From: Pseudophaeomoniella oleicola
Taxonomy: Eukaryota > Ascomycota > Eurotiomycetes > Phaeomoniellales > Phaeomoniellaceae
DNA: 64,000 bases
Assembly (NCBI GenBank): GCA_003868215.1
Contig: QWDQ01000033.1
Coordinates: forward strand, 1 to 64,000
Reading direction: 5' to 3'
Below the pieces are notes generated by a model that made no database searches, had not been told where the DNA came from, and saw only the letters and a program-made list of their open reading frames with translations. A program made the position numbers and the translations under genes. Shown here piece after piece: positions 11,256-22,104 of the stretch. Position 1 is the first letter of the stretch. Every line of letters begins with the position of its first letter.

Positions 11256-12285
11256 ATGCCTTCATCCGCAGGTCCACGGCTGCCCTATTCCTCCCGAACG
11301 GAACGACATAGGCGCCCCGCAGATGAAGAAGGAAGATGGCCCGTGTTGCGAGGACATCTCGTAGCCACGAGTGGTGAATTCATGGGGACAATTATGTTTC
11401 TATGGTTTTCATTCGTATGCACACAGATGGCCGCAGCTCTTAGTCCCGAGATGACGATCGCCCGTGCAACGTATGTCAGTCTGGCTTTCGGGTTCTCGTT
11501 GCTGGTCCAGGCTTGGGCCTTTTTCAGAATCAGTGGAGGATTGTTCAATCCTGCCGTAAGTTTCTTGACTCCTCACGGCGCTGCAGCCAGAAAGGATGTT
11601 CTGGAGCAGAAACACTTGTCGCGAGATCCAGCGAATCGATCTTAGTTGCTGACTCCTACTGTCTCTGATTAGGTCGTCCTTGGAATGTGCATCTCAGGGG
11701 CCCTTCCGTGGGTCCGAGGAGCCTTTTTGGTTCCAGCACAACTTCTCGGTGGCATCATTGCAGCCGCTCTTGCCTCCTGCATGATCCCCGGTCCTATTGA
11801 ATCCGTTAATACCACTCTGTCACCTGGGGTGTCCATTGCACAGGGAGTCTTCATCGAGATGTTCCTCACGGCGCAACTTATATTCGTCATCCTTATGTTA
11901 GCAGCGGAGAAACATCATGCTACTTTTATTGCACCGATAGGCATTGGACTGGCTCTCTTTGTGAGCATGATGGCAGGTAAGCAGTCTCCGACAATTCCTC
12001 ATAGACGTTGAAGTCGTCTCTGCTGCCCAACATCCAACATTCGTGCCAATACTAATGTTTGTAGGCGTCAACTATACAGGAGCATCGTTGAACCCAGCGC
12101 GTTCACTTGGTCCCTCTGTCGCCGCAGCCTCATTCCCCGGATATCATTGGATCTACTGGGTTGGACCGGCGCTGGGCGCTCTTATATCAGCGTCATACTA
12201 CCGTTTTGTAAAATGGACAAACTACGAAGAGGCGAATCCCGGCCAAGATGCTACGAGCGAAGCAGAAAAAAGCCGCAGCAGATGA
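11256..12285 (+). CDS. Aquaporin / MIP-family channel
   Basis: Exons 11256-11555, 11673-11976 and 12065-12285 give 274 aa; the introns are GT-AG (117 and 88 nt) and frame is kept. MIP channels carry water or small solutes across the plasma or vacuolar membrane. Both pore half-helix boxes are visible: FNPAV (98-100) and SLNPARS (211-213) with the usual Arg after the second. About six hydrophobic segments flank them, and the basic N-terminus and polar C-terminus fit cytosolic ends. The first exon ends exactly at the first NPA box. The start is the ATG at 11256; the frame extends only to a TTG upstream. Short length and the classic second box suggest an orthodox aquaporin rather than a long fungal aquaglyceroporin, but selectivity cannot be fixed here. 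Confidence 0.92.
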
Positions 12286-12918
12286 GGTGTCGTCGTGCAA
12301 GGGTAATGGTCATGAACACCCTATGTTTATAATTGTGTAAATTTTCAGGGATGAGGGAAGCTGTAGGAGAGGACTCCGTGGGAGTATCAACACGCGCATC
12401 AACAGGAGCCGTCATGTATAACAATTAAAAGTGTGCTGATGTCTATGTCATGATATATGGCCGTTCGCAGTACACTGTACATACCAGTAGATCACCTTCA
12501 AAATCCATATAGTCAAGTCATTGTCGATCGGACAGCACTTCCCATGTGATTATATTCATGCGCTCTTATGACCGATTGATATCCTGTCGAGCCTCTCTGT
12601 TCTACTTGTCTGGTTGAGCACACTTGGTGAATCTGCCTCTAATGTTTATTACTTGTGGAGATTAGGTACTACGTACTACGTAGGCTTTTTAGGTGCTCCC
12701 CGCGCGATTGCAGGCGACCCCGTTAAAGCGCGTCATACTCGTGGCTTCGGTCCCTGGGAGACTGAGAAGTGCATGCGACCTGCATCTGAGACAGCATGTT
12801 TGTTGATCACCACAATCGGTCATAACAAAGCACCATTACTCACTCTCATGAAGATTATATTTCAACTCCGAGTATTGCGCACACTTGGCACGATTCTTAG
12901 TTGTCAGTCAAAGTGACC
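12286..12918. other. Intergenic
   Basis: A 3' region of the aquaporin and the promoter of the SWIM/RING gene. A TACTACGTACTACGTAGG element, related to the dispersed palindrome, lies at 12667-12684. Nothing else was recognised. Confidence 0.5.
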
Positions 12919-14193
12919 ATGCCTCCTCCACGGGGAAGTACTCGTCGCAATGCCTCTAACAGCAAGTCGGCAACGGACACCACGTCCTCGTCGCTTGCCC
13001 CAACTCCATCCATTAGGAAGAGAAAAGTGAACCCGGACCTGAAAGATCGCGCCGAAGCATTTCTCGCAAGTGCCAATCCTCCCTCCAGATCGTCGACGGG
13101 TCCGGCGGCAAAGAGGCGCAAGGTCATGATCGAGAAACCGCCACCCAGGTCGCTGGCCAAGGGTGCTGAATTTGAACCCCCCAAGAACGTACCGGCGAGC
13201 TGGGCGGTATCCGAATCGTCCCAGGGCAGGTCATCTAAAAAAGAGGGCAAACCACCAGAAGAGAAGAGACTCAGGGTATTCAGGAAAGCGCCGCCTCGAA
13301 GCTACCTGCAAAAGCTAGAGCGAGCACAGACACAGCGCATGGTAGTTCTGAGTCGTAAGAGGATAGGCGAGCAAGCATTTCCCAGTGAAGAGATTGAACT
13401 TGTTGGTAGTACGGGTAATGTGTACAAAGGTTTGAGCAGACGTGTCCCTATGATGACAGCTTGAAACTAAGCGCATGCAGTCACCGTTGGCTTAGAGCCA
13501 AAGTGCACATGTCCGGACTATCTGAAGGGGAACCAATGCAAACATATCGTCTACTGCCTTGTCAACGTTCTCAAGGCTCCAGCGAATCTTCAATACCAAC
13601 TTGCTTTTCTCTCCTCTGTATGTGGATCGAGCGCTCTGTCATAATCTATATCTAACTGAATGTAGGAGCTGCGGGAGATATTTGCCAAGGCACCCCCAAT
13701 CCCTACTGAAACTGACTCAGCGGATGATACCTCTGGCAAGCGAAAGCCAGTTGACGGCGAATGTCCAATCTGTTACATGGATTTTGATGAGGCACACAAT
13801 GAGATTGTCTGGTGTCGTGCTGCCTGCGGCAATAACATGCACAAGTAAGTTGTCGTATTACAAACGACAGGAGTGGCTTATGCTAAGATCGTTGCCAGGT
13901 CTTGTTTCGACCAATGGGTAGCCAGCCAACGTGGATCCGTGGTCAAATGTGTCTATTGGTGAGTGGTGCTCAACTAAACCGCTGCTGACGAGCAAGTCCT
14001 AACGGTGGCGCTCAACAGTCGAAGTCCCTGGCAATCGGATAACAACGACCTGAGCCAGGTTGCCCAGAAAGGTATTATAGGGGAGGACGGATATGTCAAC
14101 GTTGCACATCTAACCGGCCAATCGACGGTCCGCGATGTGAGGACATACCATCAGCATTGGGTTCGGAGGAACTACTTCGGAATGGGATATTGA
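12919..14193 (+). CDS. SWIM and RING zinc-finger protein, probable E3 ubiquitin ligase
   Basis: Five exons (12919-13429, 13481-13617, 13666-13844, 13899-13958, 14019-14193) give 353 aa, all GT-AG with frame kept. The N-terminal 150 residues are basic and disordered with nuclear-signal-like RKRK and KRRK runs. A SWIM finger follows with Cys179, Cys181, Cys190, His192 (CTCPDYLKGNQCKH). A RING follows: Cys249, Cys252, Cys266, Cys270, His275, Cys278, Cys293, Cys296. The order C-x3-C-GN-x2-H-x2-C matches the MEKK1/ZSWIM2 type of RING. SWIM plus this RING is the ZSWIM2 arrangement, known for ubiquitin ligase activity in animals. Substrate and pathway are unknown. That the last zinc ligand is built across the final splice supports the exon model. 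Confidence 0.9.
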
Positions 14194-14896
14194 GTCTGTG
14201 ACGCTTTGATAGCACAAGCGGATTCGAGGTCCAGCACTGGTGTCGGCGTTTACTGTGATAAAGGTCCGTGGTTAAGTATGAGTAGGCGCTGTGGGAATGA
14301 TTTCATATGATCGCAGGGTCTGAGCTCTATATACAGCAGGTCTCACCTATGGCTTGGTTTCCTTGTTTCAGCTCGGCGCAAAAGGCAAAAGCGCTTAGAT
14401 CTTCTTGGTTTGGGATATAATGAGGACTCCGAAGCAGATCGCTGTGTTCTTCCTATTTGCTCTGTTCTGATGAACACGGTGAGTGAGCACAGTAAACCTA
14501 GTATATAGCAGAGCTGACGTAGTAGTCAGTATAGTTGAAGTATTAGGCTGAGAATGGCTTGAAAGTGTACCATATTCTAGACTTTCGCGAAGACCGTGCA
14601 ATAATGATACTGTATTACGAGGTCTCCGACTTTAGTAACCTTCCTTGATCTCTTACGCGAGTCAACAACCATGCCCAACATGGGGCGGAAAGAAAGACAA
14701 AAGGCCAGGGTGTATGCCAGTCGTCGTCGTCATGATCTAGAGCCTAACAAAATCAATGGTGCTTTTTCTGGCTCTCTGGCCCTGCTAGGATCTCTCGGTT
14801 CAAGTAATGGTTGTATCGGTTCAACGGGGCGATTTCATCTCACCACTGTGCCACCGTTTTCCTACAAACTGACTAGGTCACACACCATAATGTACA

Positions 14897-14908
14897 TACT
14901 ACGTAGTA
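14897..14908. repeat. Dispersed palindrome TACTACGTAGTA, copy 1
   Basis: Exact 12-base palindrome, one of seven copies in the window; the others are at 15963-15974, 15977-15988, 31017-31028, 31027-31038, 42122-42133 and 61901-61912. All lie between modelled genes. Confidence 0.9.
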
Positions 14909-15962
14909 ACATTGTACAACGTAGTGAGTTTGTACACACACGCGCACACACACACGCGTGCTCTTCGTTGCTGCGCATCTTGCGGCTAACAATTCCTAGT
15001 GATTCTTATAATTGTCCAACTGCAGGTTCTCACATGGTTCCAAAAAATCCAACGTAAATTGTACGTCTACTGACCGACTGACGGCATGGTGGTCACATAA
15101 ACAATGCCTGCAGGCTTTATAGAACTGTGTGCTAATTATTCATTCTGCAAGATGCACATGCTACGAAACGGCCCCTGCAGCACACACACACCTCTTCATC
15201 TTCATTCTTCTCAATGACATTTCCGGACTTCTGATGTCAAATGATGTTTGGTTCGTATACCTTTGATAGGTGGTTATATTATCGCTTGCGAAGCCTGCCG
15301 GTTTGTCCCCTTGTCTTACTATGTACATACATACCTACCTACTATGTAGGTAGTATGCTTGGTTTCCTGGACTAGTGGAAATCATTCTTTGCAGAAAGAA
15401 AGTAAATGGGATCTTTGTCCCAATTGCTCTTGCTAACAGTCTAATATATCTCACAATGCCGCTCTCATCCTGGTCCTAGTATGCATAGGCTACCTATATT
15501 ACAGTACCATAGTATACTCTGTCTTTCCTCAGCTCGTCACGCGGCGGACCTGTTGCCTTTTCCGAACAGGATGCATAGCTCCAACTCGAGAGCACGAGAG
15601 GATTGCCCAACATGCGATCCATACTAGGACAGCCCATCGGGTATCCATTTCTTTGAATACGATACGCTACGTAGCATCTCGTTGCGTACGACCTACATAT
15701 GCACGAACGGTCGATGTCGAATGGGGCCCAACCACCCTTCGCCTGATTGAGACACTGGCACAGCGATCTCAAGCTTTTAGTTTAGGCTCTTTTGCCGGTC
15801 AAGCAGCCGGGTGAGGGCGGGCACGCCGGCTAGCAGTTCCCCCCTCATACTGTGGAAGGTGTGCGAGACATGATATCGAAGCGTGGAGCAATCCATTCGC
15901 CACGAGAGATTTGGTGGCCCTCGGGCCCTCGATAAAGATGGGCCTTGTGGTTACTACCGAGC

Positions 15963-15988
15963 TACTACGTAGTACGTACTACGTAGTA
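15963..15988. repeat. Two tandem copies of TACTACGTAGTA
   Basis: Two exact palindromes separated by two bases (CG), in the 4.3 kb gene-poor region. Confidence 0.9.
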
Positions 15989-18494
15989 CTGCTTAGCATG
16001 GGGGTTTGGCTTTAGATAGCAGCACGGCAGGGTGGAAAAGGTCAGCCAAGCCAGCACCATCTCGCTCCAGAAAGGCGCGGGCCGACAGTAACCCTCTCTT
16101 TCCTTTATTGATGATAAGCGACCCATAGTCGGATCATGCCAATTTCGTTCTTGCACCCTGTGGTCACGGCGAAAAGGGACAAAGCAGGTGAACCATCAGC
16201 CATCTACTTCCCGAAAGCTCTTGGGCTCAGTCAAACGCCATGTTCATGACTCGCGGCGCTTCCATCATCCGAAACTCAGTCAGATTCTCAAATACTACTA
16301 AGTCGTTTAGTATGTCGAGACCTGGTATCCCTATGATTTCGTATGATTGCAGTGTATTATATGCTGTCGCACGAATCGTCAATTATTTTTCCACTACGTG
16401 CCTTAACACGCGAGGCGCCAAAGAACAGGACCAATGTTTTGTGTCATTGCGAGAGAGCGTTTACCTCCTCCGACCAGGGATCTGAGCACGTATAAGGATA
16501 TTGGGCTACGCACATTATTGTGTGGTCACTGCCTACGGTTTAGTCGCCACAAATTGCAGACTTACCGCAGGACCATAATGTTGTAACGAGATAAACCATG
16601 GCAGAGGAGGAGGATAGAAAGTCATGATGATTGGGCATTCTGGATATCAGTTGTATCGACCAATTAGCATAATCACAGCTGTTGTCCAAGCGGCAACCCA
16701 TCCACATTTCGCAAGCTTTTAGCGCCACTTCGCGAGGATAGTCGACCGCGTCTCCAGCAGAGGATCAATGCGCTGGGGCCGTCCGTCGAATAGTCCATGT
16801 CGAAATGCTGTAGGCGAGGAGTAGATCCAATGAAACCTCCACTTGGACAGAGCCAGCGCCTAAAATGCAACACCACCAATTCTCTACGCCGAAGCAACTC
16901 GCAAGTTAGGCGGCAAAAGTGCTGGAGCGCCTGCGCAAAAAGGCCGTGTCTCGCATATCAACGAAAATCGGGGCATCCACTTTGTCCATTTATCATGTCT
17001 CGTTTGTGCAGGCGTCAACAGAAAGCAGGCCGTCCTTCCTTTCGATTGGCCCAAGCGACCACTGTCGTGATCATCGACTTCGGCTGAACTTTGAACATCC
17101 AATAGCACGTCCAGCTTCGGTGTTCATTCCTGAAACGACCTTGATGTGCCCTTTCATGTTCGAAATGGGCTACGCGCTTAATGCATTAACGACCAGGAGG
17201 CGCTAAACGAACCTCCAATCCGAACAAGTTCACCATTTTCCTCCGATTCGCCAGTCATGTTGGTGTTTCTGCTTGAAGGGAAAATTTGCTGGCGGTAAGC
17301 ATGCCGTGGGTGTGTACGAGGATAGAACATGACTCCTGCCACCGTAATCACTATGGTACGATCTGGCCGACGGCATCCAACAGAAGTTTGGACAGTTGAG
17401 TTTGAACACCCATGGAACCCCCGGTTCGCGCCCCACTCTCAATCAGAGCGACGTTTTCCCGCGAAAGGCGCCAGCCGGGACCTTGTTCGTGCAGCAATGC
17501 ATGGCGGGAAGACCGCTAATGGAGCTTGTAGGCGAAGCGATAGAGGACCGGGGTCTACGCAGCAGTCACGGTGGCTACCAATGTCAGCGTGACCTGCCCA
17601 CTCGCACGCCCTCCTCTCCTCACCAGGGCAGGGTTCCGTAACCTACAGTATTGCGCTATTACAGTAGATGTGCTGACCAGGCTGCCACAATTTGGCGACA
17701 GCCTTAGTGCCCCCATATCGATCCTTACCCAAGGCACACACTTGCTGAGCGTTTGATAGCCTCTTCCCTTCCGCAACTGCGGTCCGTCCATGGCTGGGCT
17801 GAGGTAAATGGATGCTTTACATCAACCACCATTCGGCGCGTAGTTGCCGTCTCTTCCCCTCCTTTCGTTCTTTCTGTGCTTGCAAGTGCTTCCCCCAGGT
17901 CGTCGATGTCCCGACTGGGAATCTGTGTGCTTCCTCCCTCTCGTCATTGACGAGTCTTATCCCTCGTTGTAATCTCTTCCTCCTGCATCCTCGTGGCTAT
18001 CCGCCGCCCACGTTTCATATACATGCAGGTTGATCCCTCTGGAATCATCTATTCTTAGATTTCTCGTTGACCATCGTTACCCCTGTGTACCTGGACGTTT
18101 GGCACGCCTATCAGCTCGAAGCTGGACCTGTCCATCACACCTCATCTGGCAGCTCTCGACGATTCGTTTAGCCGCCTGATGTTGCGACAGCCCTAAGGGA
18201 GAAACACTTGGGTAGGCTCTTACAGCAAAGGGCCTCGTCGAGTATCTAGATCATTATCGACGTGATATTGGCGTTGGCAGTAAACCCAGTTAGTACGACA
18301 AGCACAACTACCCTAGTGAGCGTCGCATCTACAAAGTGGAAAGATTGCAGTACCCTCTAAGCTGGGCCTGATCCTAGGAACTTTCAACCCTGTCCTGCCA
18401 GAGGTCTTGCATCATAGGAAAAAGTGACGCTGAGTGCTGGGCGCAACACCAAGCGCTTTCGCTGAGCGGTCTCATCTAAAGACTCCTTTATTTC

Positions 18495-20760
18495 ATGGCA
18501 ACAATTGCTTCGCCGCCAGCCTCAGGCGGTTTCTCCAGTAATCCGCCGAGCATACATCGAGACCAGAGACTTTCGGTCTTCACAGCTATCAACGGTGCCT
18601 ATGAGAGACATCCTGATAATTCAACGCACACGATGGGAGATACGATTACCGTCAAGACGGATAACCAGGTCAATTACCAGCATGGTCATAGGGGGAGCCG
18701 CCCGACACCGCCGCCTTCTAGGCAAGAAAATGCCTACGTAGAGTACAGGAACGGAACATCCATTCAGCAACAGCTTCCCTCCCCGACTGAGACGAGTGTC
18801 AACAGCATGAAGAGGAAGAGGTCGGTCTCAGAAGACCGCCATCTGACCCCGTCGTTATCTCATGCTCAAAGAGTTTCGCCGGGAGCTGTTCAACAGGACC
18901 AATATGATCAGCAAAGTTACCGGCAACATTCTATCCAGCGGATGCGTGAGATGCAATCTGATGGGGAACAGGAAGCCAACGTAGATGAATCTAAACTTCA
19001 GAGTGGGCATACGTCCAGGAATTCGCCTTCTACCGGCCAGCATGATCGATATGGTCCAAGCACACACTCGTTTCGAGAGCCGTCCTCAAGTGATTCCGAG
19101 CGCCCCAGCCATGGCTTCGCACAGCTCGGGGCTGGTCCCCATTGGCCGCGACCAATGTCTTATCCTACCATGTACCATGGGGATACTTCGCAGCGTACTG
19201 CTGAGAGTGCACCGCCTGATTCAGCGCAAGATTCGACTCCATCAGACCAAACCCAAGGTAATTGGAACTTCCCGTCGGGGAACTCAGAGCAAGGTGATGA
19301 CATGGAGGGCAACTATGCGGATACCATACATTCTCAACTTGGTCCTAAACGGAAAAGGAATTTTAGCAACAGGACCAAGACTGGATGCATGACCTGCCGT
19401 AGGAGGAAGAAGAAATGTGACGAAGGTCATCCTTTCTGTAAGTCAAATACTCCTACCATTTGTATCACTTCTGACAGATGTAGGTCAAAATTGCTCCCGA
19501 GGCGGATTCAAATGTGAGGGATATAGCGGTCGTACGCCATGGCCAAAACCTAACAATACCAAGGCTCCGGTGCCTCTACAGTCCAAAGACGGACTTTCGG
19601 AACATCCACAAGATGCACCCTATGCACCAGGAGCTCAGCCACCTCCTATGCAGCAGACTCAGCTTCCCAGTTTGATGCCAAGTGGGGAAGTCCAACAACG
19701 TCCAATGGGCCCGGAAACCCATGAAGCAGTTCGCACCGGATATATCCCCAGCCCTGCAAGTGCCAACTCGAACACTCAGCCCACGTACTCGTGGCCTGCG
19801 AACGGGCATCCACCATATCACGGCGAACGACATGGGAAGGCCGAATATCGTGATCTACCTCCTCTGCATAACCCGAACCGGACGGAACCACCAAGAGACT
19901 ACAGTGGGGTTCCTCCGATCAGCGAGATATCGCGAGCACCCCCGAGTGCCACACACGCTGCGCCTAGTGTACAATGGTCTACACAGAGCCCGTCAGATGC
20001 GCGAACACCGTACTCGGCCGCGCCGTCATCCGCGGCTGCACCACCACAGCTTGACACTCGCATGACCACGCATCCTTCCGTCAACCACGAAGCGCCGCAC
20101 ACGGCACCAACGCCTCTCCCACTCGGGGAAGAATCCGAAAAGGACAAGATGGTCCGTGGGCGTCTGTTCCGCTTCCAAGATCCTCTCCTACAAGACGAGC
20201 GCAGTCGTTGCCGGGAAGCTCTCTGGCGCCTCAACAATGCCGGCAATCCACAGTTTGGCATCAGTGAACGCGAGAAGCTCCGATTACTCCGACAGGTGGT
20301 CCAACCTCCTCCCCCTACCCCTGACATGCATGTGTCCTCACCTGCGCCTCGAATCAAGCCGCAAGGTTCGGTTGGACCCAACGCCCATGTCGAACTACCC
20401 TTTCGCTGCCACTATGGCTACAATATCAGCATCGGCGAGGATGCCTACATTGGTGAAAACTGTTTTATCCTGGATGCCTGCTCGGTGACCATCGGGGCCA
20501 AATCTTGGATCGGCTCCAACGTCACGATTCTGACCGCGATGGCACACACCGATCTCCAGCACCGACAAGGCGCGAACAGTTCATGGCAAGGCAAAGGTGT
20601 GGTGATCGAGGAGGACGTTTACATTGGCGCTGGCGCCATGATATATCCGGGCGTGAGACTGCAACGTGGTGCATTCGTGGAACCAGGCAGTGTGGTCAAG
20701 ACGGACCAAAGTCAATACGGGTACTTGGGATATAAGCCAGTGTACCTCAGTCAGGCATAG
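18495..20760 (+). CDS. Zn2Cys6 DNA-binding domain fused to maltose-type O-acetyltransferase
   Basis: Exons 18495-19437 and 19484-20760 give 739 aa. The 46-nt intron interrupts the zinc cluster and splicing restores it: Cys298, 301, 308, 315, 318, 325 (CMTCRRRKKKC, then CQNCSRGGFKC). Residues 1-290 and 330-530 are disordered, rich in Pro/Ser/Gln. Residues 536-592 match the maltose acetyltransferase N-terminal (Mac) helical domain (MVRGRLFRFQDP..RCREALWRLN), and 610-732 form a left-handed beta-helix of hexapeptide repeats (IGEDAYIGENC, IGAKSWIGSNV, IEEDVYIGAGA). His669 in AMAHTDLQHR falls where the catalytic His of the family lies. So a nuclear DNA-binding module and an acetyl-CoA-dependent enzyme module appear joined in one continuous frame. 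Function of the union is unknown; the enzyme fold may act as a trimerisation or sensor domain. Confidence 0.92.
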
Positions 20761-22104
20761 GCGTGGGGGTGACCAGAATTTATTTTATATTTCCTATCTA
20801 AACCCTGTCTATTTCAATTTTCGAGCGTTGTCGGCGCAAAAAGCAATGAAGATGGTGCGAGCTGTTTGTTTGTCGGTCATGAATCATTGAACCACAAGGA
20901 GCGAGGAAAGGAGAGAACTAGCGAATGGCAACCCCAGGAAACGGAAGAGGGGGGAGAAGAAAATGAAATATGTCCCAGTCATTTCATTTCAAGTAACAGT
21001 GGCCGGACGGGGTGGTATTGGTGTTCTCATCACGCATGCTCGTATTTTCTATTTGTTCTATATTACCATGGCATATGTACCTATTCCTTTTTCCTTTTCT
21101 CGGGGCTATCCATACTCCTCCAGTACCATACGTAACTCAGTTATTACCTAGGTATCTACTCACTGCTGGACCCATTGTGTAAATACTTTGGATTTGAATG
21201 AGTATCCCTGAATGTGGTCTTTTTGTTTTCATCTCTTGTCATTGGGGAACTTCAATATTGCAGTCGGCAGGAAGATGTCAGTATCGAGATGCTTGGACAT
21301 GTTGGGGAATGATTGCGCCATGTGGTTTTCTTGGGTGATTGTGGCTTGTTATTATGGTATCGATTGGAGGGTTGATTATCAGCTCACCCCAGCCACCTCA
21401 CCTCACTCGCCAGTGACCCGGATGAACGGCATAACATAACATCAGAAGACTGGGAACAACTATGTGAATATAGAGCAATGAATACTAGTAGGTATGTAAT
21501 TGAAGGAGGCAGGTAATTGAATTTATTGTACGATAATGTATGGGAGAAAAGAGAGAGGACTGGTAGCTACCGACTGAAGGGCTACTTATGCTTAGTAAAC
21601 ATTGCTTGGTGTTCGGTGATGTACGGTATCTTTCCATCTTTATCGATTGATACGATAATAACTAACTTGCAGGTAAATGAATTGCCATCATCACCATCCC
21701 TCTCTTCTCTCACCCTCAGCCCTTCACCTTACCAAGCACTTCCCTTCTGCTACTCACTCTTCCCTTTTCTTTTTCCTATATTGGATGCAGTAATTCTCTA
21801 TCTTCTCTTGAGGGGGGAAAAGACAGAACCAACTTCTTTGAAACCCTATTTCTACTTTGATTCTGCGACTGGACTTTCGTCGGGGCTCTTTTGTTGCTTT
21901 TCCCACGCCCACTCTCCCGCATGCGGCAACAATTCCACCTTCTGTTTCACAATCTAATTGTTTGATCGGCAACGACCAGCCCGACCGTTTACGTTTTCGA
22001 CGATACGTTCTTTCTACTATCTGGGTATATCGTAGATGATATACTGAGAACTTCTTATATTCGTGGTCAGTTATCTCATTTTGAAGGAAAATACAACAAC
22101 GAAG
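20761..22104. other. Intergenic, 3' region and promoter
   Basis: AT-rich after 20760, then CT-rich from 21680 to 22020, as in a fungal leader. No gene was recognised; short ORFs here lack motifs. Confidence 0.5.

Larger units (their letters stand above)
14194..18494. other. Gene-poor region of 4.3 kb
   Basis: No ORF with protein-like features on either strand. It contains three exact copies of the palindrome TACTACGTAGTA (14897-14908, 15963-15974, 15977-15988), an ACAC/CGCG tract at 14936-14956, and CCTACCTA words at 15330-15356. The last about 700 bases (17760-18480) are CT-rich and probably belong to a long promoter/leader of the downstream regulator gene. Confidence 0.5.

Noticed and set aside
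14936-14956. ACAC/CGCG tract and nearby palindromes as a transposon end
   Set aside because: No transposase-like frame, no paired inverted repeat and no target duplication could be seen around it.
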